Positions 1-11,345 of a stretch of DNA of 64,000 bases are shown in pieces. The notes beneath the pieces were generated by a model. It saw only the letters and a program-made list of their open reading frames with translations, was not told where the DNA came from and did no database searches. How positions within the stretch are numbered: the stretch's first letter is position 1; every line of letters begins with the position of its first letter. Both the position numbers and the translations under genes were made by a program. This stretch comes from Eurosta solidaginis (Eukaryota; Arthropoda; Insecta; Diptera; Tephritidae): positions 132,609,689 through 132,673,688 of the forward strand of contig NC_090321.1 of NCBI RefSeq assembly GCF_040869045.1, written 5' to 3'.

Positions 1-48
1 AGGCCTCTAGTAAAGGCTAAAATTAGAGATAGCTTTCTTATAGGGCTG

Positions 49-429
49 TTGGACTCGGGAGCCAACGTCTCCATCTTAGGGAAAAATGGATTAGAATTCC
101 TAGAGGATAACGGCTTCGAATATCAGCCCTTACACGCCTTCGTATATACCGCGGGCGGCAACAAGCAAAAAATTTTAGGCTCAGTATCCCTACCAGTCAC
201 CTTCAAAAATATCACAAAGGTTATTCGTTTTTACCTTGTTCCCTCATTGCTCCAAGAAGCGTACTTCGGGGTAGATTTTTGGAGAGCATTTGCGTTAGCT
301 CCCGAAATATTCTCAAGCGTAGAGTGTATAGAGATTAGACTTGAAAAGGAAGAGGAACTTAACCTCCATGAATTGTCACCAGAACGAAAATTAGAATTGC
401 AAAAGGTCATCGAGACGTTTCCTTCGTAG
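49..429 (+). pseudogene. gypsy retropepsin domain (pol start)
   Basis: The 126-codon open stretch begins with the aspartic protease motif DSGA (codons 2-5), followed by the hydrophobic strands expected of a retropepsin. The C-terminal part leads into the linker before reverse transcriptase. It ends at a TAG (427-429) that lies in the same frame as the next block, so the stop is a nonsense mutation inside pol and not a natural end. The upstream protease or gag sequence is cut by the window edge. Confidence 0.82.
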
Positions 430-459
430 GAGAAGTTAGGCCTAGGGCAAACTAAATTA

Positions 460-1065
460 GTGGAGCATCACATCGACACCGGTGATGCCGTTCCCATAAA
501 AAGCAAACATTTCCCTCTTTCGCCACCGAGGCAAGCCGAAGCTTTCAGCGAATTAGACAGGTTGCTCGAATTAGGAGTTATAGAAGAATCAAACTCCCCA
601 TGGTGTAGTCCTGTAGTACTGGTCCGGAAACCAGGTAAAGTTAGGCTGTGCATAGATTCCAGGAAGGTCAACGCGGTGACTAAGAAAGACTCGTACCCCC
701 TTCCTCATATCAACGGCTTATTGAGCAGACTGAAAGATACGCATTTTATTAGTGGCATTGATCTGAAAGACGCGTTCTTCCAGATCAAATTGGCGGAGTC
801 CTCTAAGGAAAAAACAGCATTCGCAGTTCCGGGGAGGCCTCTGTACCACTTCAAAGTAATGCCATTTGGTCTGTGCAATGGACCACAGACTATGAGTAGG
901 CTGATGGACAAGGCAATCCCTTCGCGTCTGCGAGAGAACGTCTTTGTCTACCTGGATGATCTGATGGTATGTAGCACTAATTTTGAGGATCACCTGAAAT
1001 TGCTAGCGGAAGTGGCCCAATGTTTGAGAGACGCAGGGCTGACAATAAACGTGGAAAAAATTTAA
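460..1065 (+). pseudogene. gypsy reverse transcriptase palm/fingers
   Basis: The block shows the Ty3/gypsy RT series: a proline-rich start, SPWCSPVVLVRK, SYPLPHI, the GIDLKDAFFQI block with a catalytic Asp, MPFGLCN, and the catalytic YLDD box at 949-960. It ends at a TAA (1063-1065), and the frame continues in register into 1099-1488, so the stop is a point mutation. The residues needed for catalysis are still present although the gene is dead. Confidence 0.92.
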
Positions 1066-1760
1066 TTTTGTCAGAAGGAAATACGCTACTTAGGGTACTT
1101 GATAGGCAGCGGGTGTCTGAAAGTGGATCCGGGAAAAATAGAAGCAATGCAAAACTTCCAGATCCCTAAATCCCCTCGGCAAGTGCGTAGGTTTGTGGGC
1201 ATGGCGAATTGGTACAGGGCGTTTATTACCAATTTTGCTGACTTGGCAGGCCCCTTAACCGACTGTCTCCGTAAGTCAGCAGGCCCGTTCAAGCTTACCT
1301 CTGAAGCTATAGAGGCCTTCGAAAAGCTAAAAGTAGCTTTGAGTTCCGCCCCTGTCTTGGCCCAACCAGACTTTTCAAGGGAATTCGTGATACAATGCGA
1401 CGCTTCCAAAATAGGTGTTGGCGGAGTGTTTTTCCAGGTCGATGACGAGGGCGCTGAGCATCCGATCGCGTTTGTGTCGAAAAACTGAATAATGCTCAAC
1501 GCAATTACACGGTAACCGAGCTGGAATGTCTCGCCGCCATAATCAGCGTGAAGCGTTTCCGACCCTATGTTGAGGGATTACCGTTTCGTATTATCACGGA
1601 CCACTCCAGTCTCAAGTGGTTAATGACACAGAAGGACTTGAGCGGGAGGTTGGCGAGGTGGTCGCTCTTACTACAAAGATATGACTTCAAAATGGAACAT
1701 CGCAAGGGCACCCAGAATGTAGTACCAGATGCGCTGTCGCGATTTGATGCCGATGAGTTG
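1066..1760 (+). pseudogene. gypsy RT thumb and RNase H domain
   Basis: After 1066 the frame encodes the RT connection (VRRFVGMANWYR, with the usual LGxxNYYR-like motif) and the start of RNase H (QCDASKIGVGGVF, first catalytic Asp). A TGA at 1486-1488 and a one-base shift move the reading to the third frame, where the TELE segment (second acidic residue), DHSSLKWL and the DALSR tail follow up to about 1745. Domain order fits pol of Ty3/gypsy elements. Confidence 0.86.
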
Positions 1761-3036
1761 TCTTTCACCACCACACCCGGGGAAATAGATTTAGTCTCTC
1801 CCGAATTTAACAGGAACGAATATTTAGACTTAATTCGGACCGTCACCGAAAATGAGGAATCGCTTCCGGATTTGCGAGTGGTGGACGGGGTAATTTTCAA
1901 ACGAGTTAAATTTCGTAAGGGAGTGGAAGGGGAAGAAGACTCGCTGTGGCGATTATGGTTGCCGAAAGGGTTGACTGAGGAAGCAGTGAGATTAGCACAT
2001 GACGCTAACCGGAGTTACCACGGCGGGTGGCAAAAAACCTTAGAACGTGTTAGGCAGAAGTACTTCTGGCCGCAACAGGCTAAGGACGTCAGGGACTACG
2101 TCCAGCGTTGTGATACCTGCAAATCAGTAAAACCTACTAATCGGCAGTCGAGACCGCCTATAGAGAATATCTTTGCATCCGAGAGGCAATTTCAGCGATT
2201 ATATTGCGATTTCCTAGGACCGTATCCGAGATCTAAGCGGCGAAATCAATTTCTTTTTTATAGTACTAGACCATCTTTCAAAATACGTTTGGCTAAAGCC
2301 CATGCAGAGAGCCACCACTGTTAACGTCATAAATTACTTCGCTTCAGAAATTTTTCCAGCTGTAGGGGTCCCTGAATTTATTCACAGTGACAATGGTAAG
2401 CAGTTTATCTCGAAGGAAATGAACCAATTCTTTACAAATTACGGGGTGACGCACGTGAGGACGGGGTTATATTCTCCCCAAGCAAATGCATCCGAGCGCG
2501 TTAATAGAGAAATTGTCTCGAAGATTAGGATTTTCCTGAAAGATAAACCTGCCCATACCGATTGGGATAAGCATATACCCGAGATTTTATCAGTTTTGAG
2601 AAGTGATTTTCATACGGCGATTCAGTGTTCTCCATACTTTGCATTATATAGCCAAAATATGGTCCAACATGCCTCAACGTACAGCATTTTAGAGAAACTC
2701 GGCAGCCTTCGGGAAGACCAGGTTACGGTAATAAGCAGAGCTGACAAGTTGACTAATATTCGTGAGCAGATCCGTAGAAATTTAGATCAGGCCAAGGATA
2801 GGGGAGTAACCACCTATAACAAGCGCGCTAGGCAAGTCAACTATAAGGAAGGTCAGGAAGTTTTTCGGAAAAACTTTGCCTTAAGTAACTTCAAACAGGG
2901 CATTAACGCCAAATTCCTACCAAAATACCTGAAGTGTCGCGTGCTTCGAAAAATAGGCAATGCACTGTATGATCTCGAAGACCTAAACGGGAAATTGATA
3001 GGTCGCTTTCACGCTTCGGACATTCGTCCGCAATGA
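1761..3036 (+). pseudogene. gypsy integrase, split by a frameshift
   Basis: The HHCC zinc-binding region is seen with two His in the AHDANRSYH stretch and CDTC at 2110-2121. The catalytic core has an Asp in YCDFLG (near 2205), an Asp in HSDNG (near 2390) and a Glu in SERVN (near 2495), i.e. a D,D,E triad. A frameshift between about 2220 and 2325 separates the first Asp from the other two. The C-terminal part ends with FHASDIRPQ and a stop at 3034-3036, which looks like the natural end of pol. Confidence 0.88.
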
Positions 3037-3221
3037 ATCAGAAAGAACGTTTCTTTGCCAAATTACAATTAGATTTTTTTTTATATCTACCTACCAGTCG
3101 GACTTTTTTTTGTCTGGGCGTCTTGGCGGTCGGGGACATCTCGCCGAGTATTCTCCCCGAGCACTGACCTCATAGGATGTTCACGCGTGTACTCACCGAG
3201 GACCACGCTTAGGTCGGACTA

Positions 3222-3345
3222 GCCTTTCGGAGTTTGGACGAGTTCTCCAGATCAAAATGTCTACACCTTTTTTTGTTTTGCATTCCTGTGGGAACGATAC
3301 CCACTAGAAATCATCTTTCGGAGTTTTGACGAGTTCTCCATAACA
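3222..3345 (+). repeat. short direct repeat after gypsy pol
   Basis: Two near-identical 25-base copies (TTTCGGAGTTTGGACGAGTT and continuing, then the same with one T for G) start near 3224 and 3316, about 92 bases apart. They sit in the untranslated region after integrase and may belong to the retroelement's 3' region or LTR. Confidence 0.6.
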
Positions 3346-4179
3346 AATGTCTAATTGCCGCAAAGCCCTTTTAAACTAGGAAACAGAATTAATTCCCAAC
3401 TTGACTTAGTTTTTTTTGATGGACCTATGTTGCCCGGCTAGCTTCGTAGTAGAACTTTGAGACTCTTATCTCAGGGGTGAGTCGTACCCCACGTTGCTTG
3501 TCGTCGGAGATCCCTGGCAGTGGCTTCCCACAGATGATCCGGTTTCCTGTTCGCTTCATCGTCAGGTCTTCAAAGTGAAGCAGGTTGTTACGGTCTGCTG
3601 CTACGGTCTACGGCTACAATCCACTTGGGAGCGTGTTCACGCGAACACACCTAGTGATGTGGCGAAAGTTGCGATAAAAAGTATCGAAAAAGAAGGAAAA
3701 AGAGAGACCGGCCCTCACTAGCAAAAAGGATGGCATTAAGTTTCCGGGAAGATAGGTAAGTGAAAGGGCGTAAAATTTTGGTGATCGAAAAACATCCTCG
3801 CCGGCTGTGCACCTACACAGGAAATTGTCGAGAAACGAGGAAAGAGTCAATAGCGCAAAGCACCGAAACCGTTCTTTCCGACAAATCTCGTTTCTACGCG
3901 GCTATTTTGGGTGATAATAAACTCTGCACAGGTTATGTTGTGTGGACACAAGGTCCAGTTGAAGTAGGTCGGCGTTCGCAGTCACACTTAGCGAGATAAA
4001 CCTCTTCCTCTACGTTTACTAAGAACACTACCACCTGCGGAAAAGCGTCCGACACCACCTCCGCCTCCAGGGCCAGCAGTACGCCGCCGCGTAATACAAT
4101 TGACGTCAAAGAGCCAAGTCATCCGGCTCGTACAGGGTAGCGCGAAGCCTTATCGCCACCCGGTTCACTCGGTTACCTT
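3346..4179 (+). other. non-coding, probably gypsy 3' UTR/LTR remnant
   Basis: No convincing gene is visible. A purine-rich run lies at about 3680-3706 and might be a polypurine tract next to an LTR, but the LTR ends could not be verified. The short open frames here (for example 3494-3721) have no recognisable domain. Confidence 0.4.
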
Positions 4180-4580
4180 GACCCAAAGCGCCCACCACCA
4201 CCAACGGCGCCTACTATTATCACGGGCATCACCATCAGTAGTATCTCCCCCAACCCATCCATTAGCACCAACCACGAGCGCAACAACCACCAGACGTACC
4301 GCCACCACCAGCTGCAACGCACACAGCGGGGCCGCGAACATAGGCCTGCGGCCACTAATATTAACACCTACAACAGGCGGTACCACCGACAGCAATACTA
4401 GCCGCATCTTCATCAGCTACGTCCATACCGGATATAACAATACTAGCGTAATCCTATCAGCTACGACTATAACGGCTACAACAACATAGCCGCATCTTTA
4501 TCAGCTACGACCATACGGGCTATAATATATCAGCTACAATGACAACCACGGGGCAGCGAACCTAGGCCTGCGGTCAGGCC
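4180..4580 (+). repeat. ACC/CAR-rich low-complexity tract with CATCAGCTACG repeats
   Basis: The tract is dominated by ACC, CCA and ACA triplets. Within it an 11-base word CATCAGCTACG or TATCAGCTACG recurs at about 4411, 4457, 4500 and 4527, and a longer word containing GCGAACMTAGGCCTGCGG occurs at about 4335 and 4555. The long open frame 4100-4489 is a by-product of the triplet bias. A TATAAATAG box follows near 4645. Confidence 0.6.
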
Positions 4581-6354
4581 AATTGCGACAGCGAATATCA
4601 GCGGTTAAAGCGGTGAATCCGTTCCTTTATATTTTGCCTTCGCTTGGGTGAACTTATAAATAGCTCTACAAGTTTTTTTTAACAAAACAAAGAAGGTTTG
4701 CCACCGGCACCAGGTCGATGAGGAATACCCAAAGCATACGCACCACCCTATATGAAATGGTCATATAGCTAAATCAGCCAAAATTATGTACAAAATTTTG
4801 ATAGTTCACTTGTAAATGTTTTGATTTTGTATCCGACATATTTTACCGCGTTAAAAAGTTAGTTAAATTGTTTTGAACAGTGGATTAGATTTTAATATGT
4901 AAAGGCTTGTATACTGTAGGATGTCGTACATACACCTGCGAGCAATAAAATTGCAGCAACAATGATACGCAATTTTTATCATTTTCAAAGCAAAATTCTC
5001 ATTGTTGTATGGAACAGAATTATATATATAAACTGGAACTCGTCTTAAATTAGACTACATCGCGCTCCAAAACGGTTTCGAAATTGGTTGACAGTCATTG
5101 TCGTTTAAATCAGTAAACCCGGTTTTACAATTGAGGGAAATGGAAATAGAAGATTAATTGCTGCAACTTGCAAGCCAATTTGCTACTTTTTTTTACTCGC
5201 AGATGTACCTATCATAACTATATACCACTATGCCTTTGTACTAGTATAAGCCAATTTAAAGGAGACCATTGGAATTATCTGCCAGAAAATAGACTGTCAT
5301 GTCAAGGCGACAAACTTCGCTAAAGCGTAATATATTTTCAATGTATAAATCCAACCAAATTGTATAGTAATGCGATTAGCTTTTAAACGTATGTCATTAT
5401 GGTTTATTTGTATGTACGTACGTGCAACCCTTTGCAAGCACCAATTATGCCAATATTTCCCGACAAATTTTTTTTTGATTCTGGACAATCATATAGTATT
5501 TTACAATTAACACGAACACATACCTAAATATTATACACGTATTTATTAACTTTTACTGCCTACAATTGAAGTAACATAGCATTCAGTAAGACTCATTTAA
5601 GATAGAATACATATACATGCCTAGGCCATTCAATGCCATTTGGACGAATAAAGAAACATATATATATATTTTTTTTTTTTTGGTATGGTTAATCACTCCT
5701 ATTAGTGAATATCCATTTCCTTTTTCTGCATATATTTTGATTCCTTCACTTCTAACATACCTACCTACTGACATGCATGTACCGTAGTTCATGAACTAGA
5801 TATTTTTTTGTTGGGTACCTTTGGCAGAGATAAGGAAATCAATTCATATGTAAAGAAATGCACGGATGTGCTGCTTCAAAATATTACTAATCCCTACCTA
5901 CCCAATAAGTTAAATAGGCTGCTCTATGTACATAAACACATCAATAGTAAGTTAACTTAACCAAAACTTGCTATTAGACAGATAACAGAATTTATGTACG
6001 CAAAGCAGAATAGCATTTAAAGAGGGTATTTAGAAACAAAGATACCAAACACATTATTATAAGAAATCTATTATACCGATAGGTGCCAACCTATATATGT
6101 TTATGAATTTATAAAATAGTTATGTAAGCCAACCAAAATTCTAACTTAGACTTCACGAAATTAAATAAAAAAAAAAAAAAGAATCAGATTGTATTGCCTT
6201 ATGAGCAGGAAGCTCGCGAAGATTAAAACACATAGATATACTTAATGATATTTCAGTTTTTTTTTATGATGAATTTTAAATACATTTTGTAATTTAAAAT
6301 GGGAATGCTGGCGTCGCCACTTATTTAGAAGGCACTTAGGTAAAACAGGTAAGG

Positions 6355-6384
6355 GGCCACCGAAATTTAGGTGCGTCGGTGGCC
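6355..6384. repeat. 9-bp perfect hairpin
   Basis: GGCCACCGA (6355-6363) and its exact complement TCGGTGGCC (6376-6384) flank a 12-base loop. Function unknown. Confidence 0.6.
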
Positions 6385-7984
6385 ATGGTTTTTTTTGAGG
6401 GTGGAACATAGAACCGGGCGTCGCAACACCACCCGCGGCGCCCCTATGTATATTCGGCCCGTTTATTTTCCTTTTTGTTTTCTTTTAATTTTCAGCGGTT
6501 ATTTTGATTTCAGAGTAGTAACCGGCCATGTCCAGTTCGGTAAATTTTCTTGCGTCAGTCTTTTTTTTTTTTGAATTTGAATTTTTAAATGTTGGAATGT
6601 TAACGGTTTGTCTGTGGCATCCGGTTCGACTGGATGTCGTTTTAATTTGAATTATAAGCGTTTTGAGTCGGTATCTGCGCTTCTGTCAGTTTGTTTTTAA
6701 TTTGATAGCTGCTCGTTTTGATAGGCATGATAGGAATTTTTTTCTGTTTATGGCGCAGGAACAGTAAGGTTGGCAAGGACCCGCCCCAGCCGACAATGAC
6801 TAGCCACTGTGCACCAACACTTCATGCCGACCGCCTTCCTTACTGCTTCCACTGTAAATGCGATTCCATAACAATTTGTAGTCATGAATGCGCAATCTGG
6901 TTGGTGATTTGTGTGAGCGAATTGAGAGTTTCACAGAGTTGCACTGCCACACCGCCATTTTATACACGGTAAAAGTGTAACGCTTTTGCGTTGCGAGCAG
7001 GCAACAATTTTCACAAAAGAACGAAATACCCCGTAAATGTGGTGCCTGTTTTTTTAGAATAGAACAACAACCCGTGTGCGGAGTACAAAAAGCGTAACCT
7101 ATAGCAAGAAAAGAAAACGCTATCAGTTTTCAGACTAGTTCGACTGTTCACTACGTTAGGGAAGAAGCACACACAGTCATTTTTCGACTGTCTTGGGAAA
7201 GCTTTTGCTTCACCACTTTGAAGAGTGTTCTTGCGAAGGACAAAGCCTCACCAGGTAAATAGTGAATCAATATAAAAAATAGTAATCAATGTGATTCACT
7301 CCAAGGGACTAGTTTTGGATAGGGCCGCCAACTTTAGGACATGTCAAAGCGGGAGAATTGGGTGTTGAAGGATGAAGTGTGGAAATCAAAATTAACATTA
7401 CAGACTCTATTTTATAGTTTCGCAAATGAACAACAGATGTTGAATGTAAACCCAAGTGATGTTTCAAACCCTTCTCATACGTACATAAATCCTCAATTAA
7501 GTATGAGGTAAGAATCATTTCAAAGGAGTGGTTATGCCCCTAGAACCTAATAAAGGATTTGGCATAACTGATTTCGCTTATGCTTTCAGCCAATCGCAAT
7601 ATAAAATTAAAAAAAAATTGCCATCTTTTTGGGTAACAACTTGAGGACAATTTGAAAACATGTTCACCTTAGGTAATTTTATTTGAATTGATTGTTCATT
7701 ATTAATTTTTTGAAAAAAATATCCAAAGTGAGTATATAAATTTATAATATAACTCTTCTTTTAGTGTTTTGTTTTAATAAGTCCGTGTTAAACTAGCATT
7801 GAAAGTGCCTGTTTTTTTAAATAACTTTTGAAAAGTTAGAAAGAGTTAAATTTCGCAATTAGTTTCTTATAACTGGCAGCGATGCGCATCCGTTGATACC
7901 ACTTTCAACCATATCCGACCAATTTTCGACATGAACAATAAATGGCCTAAACAGTCTTCAACTAGTAGAAAATATAGTACCGCG

Positions 7985-8065
7985 TCTGACGCCGCCACCG
8001 CTGCCGCCGCGCCGATATTTTTCACATTCGGCGGCGGCGTGCGAAAAACGATCTATATCGGCGGC
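7985..8065. repeat. GCC/CGG-rich block next to the duplication border
   Basis: Several GCCGCC and CGGCGG clusters alternate in AT-rich DNA and can fold on each other (GCCGCCGCGCCGA against TCGGCGGCGGCGT). It lies just before 8078, where similarity to the 29.85-kb copy begins. Confidence 0.5.
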
Positions 8066-8321
8066 GTATATCTCTAGTATCTAATGCACTGCGAAGTGGT
8101 TGAGTGTTTGGTTTTTCGATGGATTGTAATGTGAATATTGAAGATATGCCTGCTAAGAATATGAGAGTTGGGTTATCGAAACGTTCTTTTAATCTTTCTA
8201 GAGCCTTGGGATAATTAGTAACTTAAAATGCCTTGACCGTTTCTAGTGCTGACCCCTTTAAACAAGACAACATGTAATTGAATTTTTCAATATTTGTGAG
8301 TCTCGGCTCACGAGCAATAAG

Positions 8322-8570
8322 TTAGTTAAACGATGTAATAAAATTTCTGTAATCGGCATAATCACCACTAAATATTGGTAACGACAATCGTGGTAAATGG
8401 GGCGTTGGGGTTACAGCTGCTGTAGAAGTTTCGGGATAGCTGACAGTGCTGTTTTTATCTTCTCCGAGTTCCGCTTGAATGCTTAGCTTCACTGCGACGT
8501 AGCTGTCTTCCAAATCTGCACGACCGTTGTCGCTAGGATCTAAGTCTTCAATCTCAGCTTGAACTGACAA
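8322..8570 (-). pseudogene. BEL/Pao gag fragment (DUF1759-like)
   Basis: The 82-codon frame contains LPRLSLPIFSGDYADYRNF, which fits the DUF1759 capsid-like domain of BEL/Pao gag. The frame stops at 8322 soon after ITSFN, where the second copy (30278 down to 29988) continues. It is therefore truncated by mutation. Upstream on the same strand (about 8997-8571) is the poorly conserved gag N-terminal part. Confidence 0.85.
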
Positions 8571-9415
8571 CGCTTGCTTGAAGTAAGATTCTAAAATCCC
8601 TAAGTGGCACTGTAGCTCTGCACTGGTTAATTTATTATCCGAATTCTAAGCTGATTCTACAATTGATTTGATTCGCGAAATATTTCTCCTAATATTAGAG
8701 CGCTTACGCTTGCATTCTTCTAGCGACGTGGTTTTTTGGTGGGTACCCTCTGCTAAGTTTACTGCTGAGTCAGCAAAATGTAAGGTGATGGCTAATAACT
8801 GCCGGCGATCGCAATAACAGAAACAACGGCAGCGACAAAAACGAAAATGTAGTCACCACAATAGCAAGATGCGTGAACAGCGAAGTTGAACGAGAGCAGC
8901 GCAAATAGCAGCAGCAAAGTGCAATGGCGACTTGTACTGGCAGTGAAGGCAAATGCAGCGACTGCGAAATTACAAAGGGAGTGCGACGGTAACTCAAGTT
9001 AGCAGCGCAGAGTTTGCTAGCGAAAATGAGGAATGTATGTATGTTAACGGGAGAACGCCGGTTTACAACAACAACAATTATTATTGGTAGGGCAAATTAA
9101 CTTTAATCGTACGAAAATACGGCAAAGAAAATCAAGGGACTGTAATTGGGTGGCTAAATAAATTGCATGCATACATACCAAGCGATGGTTTATGTTAAAT
9201 GTTTTTGTTGCATTTGCCAGTGTTTAATTACTGCACTTGAAGTGACAGAGATATCCGAATATGCCCTTTTTGATGCTTATGATGTCCAGCGACGATTGTT
9301 GTAGGTGTATGATGAAACTTGTATTTTCTTTATATTAAAATCGGCGATTTTCCGCGATTAATAATTCCGCTAAAGAAAGATTAAGCTTTTTATTTTTTAT
9401 TCGCGATTATACACT

Positions 9416-9434
9416 GCCTCCCGTTTGGGCGCCA
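9416..9434 (-). promoter_or_regulatory. primer-binding site of BEL element (copy 1)
   Basis: Read on the minus strand, TGGCGCCCAAACGGGAGGC lies six bases inside the LTR border at 9441 and begins with TGG, the complement of a tRNA CCA end. The second copy at 30933-30951 has the same site with changes. The tRNA was not identified. Confidence 0.7.
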
Positions 9435-9440
9435 AAATTA

Positions 9441-10081
9441 TGTACGAGCAAGAAGATTCTTCCTTGCTATTGAATTTATTTAGGCAACTTCAAATATGTA
9501 CAAAGCATGAAAGGTAAAGAAGAGAGTGAGCGCAAAATTATCTATGATTGCGAATATGTATGTGTGTGGTTATATTCATGTTTACAATTAGTAGTTAGTA
9601 TTCTGTTGTACGTATGTAACTAAATAAATAAATAAATGAAAGGCGTGATAACCTCCGAAGAGACCTAAGGCCGAGCTTCTCTTCCAATTTGCGTCGTGCT
9701 CCTATTGATTTTCCCTACAAATCGGCCGGACGGGACCTACATGTTTTATGCCGACTCCGAACGGCATCTGCAAGGCAGAAGAGTTTTCACTGAGAGCTTT
9801 TCATGGCAGAAATACACCCGGAGTGCTTGCCAAACACTGCCGAGGGGCGACCCCGCTTAGAAAAATGTTCTTCTAATTGAAAAACCTTATTTCTAAAATT
9901 TTGATGTTGTTTTGCCCGGGGTTTGAACCCAGGGCATACGGTGGGGTAGGCGGAGCACGCTACCATCACACCACGGTGGCCGGTGGAACTAATAATGTTT
10001 TAAATATTATTTGAGTAGTAATATTAGTACAGTGTCCTGGAATATTATTCGATCACAGTGTATCACAAGTTTGATCCAACA
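9441..10081 (-). repeat. BEL/Pao 5' LTR, copy 1, with SINE inserted
   Basis: TGT...ACA ends match the LTRs at 25452-25824 and 30957-31228. The LTR portion is 9441-9623 plus 9987-10081. Between them is a tRNA-derived SINE. The uninterrupted sequence can be read at 31125-31150. Confidence 0.92.
9624..9986 (-). mobile_element. tRNA-derived SINE, copy 1
   Basis: On the minus strand it starts with a tRNA-like head (A-box-like TGGTGTGATGGTAGCG; B-box-like GGTTCAAACCC, one change from consensus) and ends in an ATTT-rich tail. AACTAA is repeated on both sides (9618-9623 and 9987-9992). It is about 90 percent or more identical by eye to the SINE at 61515-61874. Transcription would be by RNA polymerase III, with mobilisation by a LINE. 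Confidence 0.93.
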
Positions 10082-10086
10082 CATTG

Positions 10087-10640
10087 CTTAAGTACGAAAG
10101 CGGATAGTCCATGAACGTCAACAAGCTTTGAATTTTTTAATCCAATTATAGACTTAGAAACCTCAGCTTCGTAAATTGCCAGAGAGCCAAAATCTAAAGA
10201 ATTTGACAAGTGAATACCTCCTAAATTATAATAGAAAAGTCAGCAACAAAATTTGGCTTGAAAAAATCAGCAAATAAGTTGGTTGCCTCTTATGAAGAAT
10301 TCGAGGTCAAGCCATTGTAAAACATCGCAACCGGAATATACGAAGTTGCTCGCTTAGAATTGATGAAATTCAAAAAAGCCTTTGTATTCAACCTTATGTT
10401 GGATTCAAACCCCAGAATGTAATTTTTGTAAAGACATTTTTTCAAACAATTGCAATCCCTCATATATCTCCTGTAATGATTTATAGTGCGCAATACCAGT
10501 TTTATTGAATAGGTTATGATACTTATTTCGCAAGTTCTTGAGTTTTTTTTAATCTACTACCCTACAAGACGGAGGTAACTAGTTCACCCAGACATTCAAA
10601 GTTTTTTTCGCTCTCCACTAACACATCGACGTTTCATGCT
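10087..10640 (-). pseudogene. LINE fragment, region before RT (copy 1)
   Basis: This matches 31234-31790. The translated piece with AFLNFINSKRATSYIP followed by MFYNGLTSNSS is typical of the linker between endonuclease and RT in CR1/Jockey-type LINEs. It carries more damage than the other copy (stops, small indels). The right part, up to the CGACGTTTCAT stretch near 10630, is also shared with 31770. Confidence 0.75.
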
Positions 10641-10903
10641 GTCATCGAAATTACAGTTCATTAATTATTCCGGAAAACATTGAAAAGAAGAAAAAATATA
10701 ATTGTTGAGATGTTAATAAAAGCATGATGGAATTATTATTATTATTACATTATGAATAAAACTCTTACAAGCTCTCGCTTAAACTGGTGTGTAAAAAGTA
10801 TAAAATTCTTGTGCTTTTAGTTGTGACATGTGACGGAAATTAAAAATTTTGTTACAGAGAACACCTTTTTCCGTTGGCGGCCTTCGCCCAAAATAATTTT
10901 AAG

Positions 10904-11091
10904 GGTGACGTGTTACAAGACGGTGCACCACCTAATTTAAAAATTATCAAAATTATGTTTTGACAGAAATAAAAATTTATATTTTCGGATATTTCGGATT
11001 CTAAAAACGGAGCTCGAGGCGCATCTTTTGATTACACGTTTGATAATTTTTGATAAAAATTAGGTGGTGCACCGTCTTTTAAATCGTTACC
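10904..11091. mobile_element. 188-bp inverted-repeat element (MITE-like)
   Basis: The ends GGTGAC and GTTACC enclose long terminal inverted repeats built on AAGACGGTGCACCACCTAAT (left, about 10918-10938) and its complement (right, about 11062-11082). No coding capacity. The GGTRAC-like ends resemble the GGTAAT/ATTACC family found at 32, 40, 51 and 52 kb. Confidence 0.8.
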
Positions 11092-11105
11092 ATATTAAGA
11101 TGTAT

Positions 11106-11262
11106 AGAATCGACGAGATGGTCTAGAAGGTTTCATGTCATACTAAATCGCTCCCGAGATGGTCGGGCTAGTACCTTAATTGTTCCCGGAACGTACCCGA
11201 TCTGAATCCGGCAAAGGACCAACAAAATCTATAAAGGGGAGTGTCCTTATCGCTACAACAAG
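11106..11262 (+). mobile_element. CAA-tailed short element, 5'-truncated copy
   Basis: It shares the block CGAGATGGTCGGGCTAGTAC, ATCCGGCAAAGGACC and the end TTATCGCTACAACAA with copies at 42180-42608, 46748-47030, 52257-52516 and 53415-53570. The internal hairpin is reduced here to GGGGAG. Confidence 0.75.
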
Positions 11263-11345
11263 AACAATATTATTTATTTTCTGCTTTTCATTCATACGTA
11301 TCTGCATTTTTAAATAATAAAAAAAATGTTATATTATTCTAATAG

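Larger units (their letters stand above)
1..3036 (+). mobile_element. Ty3/gypsy LTR retrotransposon, decayed pol region cut by window edge
   Basis: Protease, reverse transcriptase, RNase H and integrase follow each other in the order typical of Ty3/gypsy pol. The reading frame is broken by three in-frame stops (427-429, 1063-1065, 1486-1488) and by two frameshifts, one just after 1486 and one near 2220-2325, so no polyprotein can be made. Gag and the upstream LTR lie outside the window. The downstream LTR could not be placed: no pair exists to compare and no clear TG...CA border with a purine tract was certain. Confidence 0.93.
4581..8077. other. AT-rich non-coding spacer
   Basis: About 3.5 kb without a recognisable gene. 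It holds homopolymer and TA runs (5660-5682, 6166-6181, 6550-6562), a hairpin at 6355-6384 and a GC-rich block at 7985-8065. Short open frames (5297-5488, 6371-6574, 6718-6972) look random. It may contain old transposon remnants I could not classify. Confidence 0.6.
8078..10081 (-). mobile_element. BEL/Pao element, duplicated 5' part (gag start plus 5' LTR)
   Basis: This stretch matches 29857-31228 in the same order and strand: partial gag, 5' leader, primer-binding site and LTR. On the right it continues into the same LINE sequence at the same base, preceded by CATTG, so it is a segmental copy of the BEL insertion site and not an independent insertion. The rest of the element (pol, 3' LTR) is absent. 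A SINE interrupts the LTR. Confidence 0.9.

Noticed and set aside
4100..4489. 129-codon Thr/Ser-rich frame
   Set aside because: Produced by ACC/ACA triplet repeats; no conserved motif and open on several frames at once.
3037..4700. Downstream gypsy LTR
   Set aside because: A TATA-like box and purine run exist, but without a partner LTR or clear TG/CA borders the limits cannot be supported.
6718..6972. 84-codon Cys-containing frame
   Set aside because: CFHC-like residues look like a zinc motif, but there is no match to a known pattern and no second copy.
9890..9985. Possible tRNA gene (minus strand)
   Set aside because: It has A- and B-box-like parts but no full cloverleaf and is the head of a dispersed SINE with a tail and flanking duplication.
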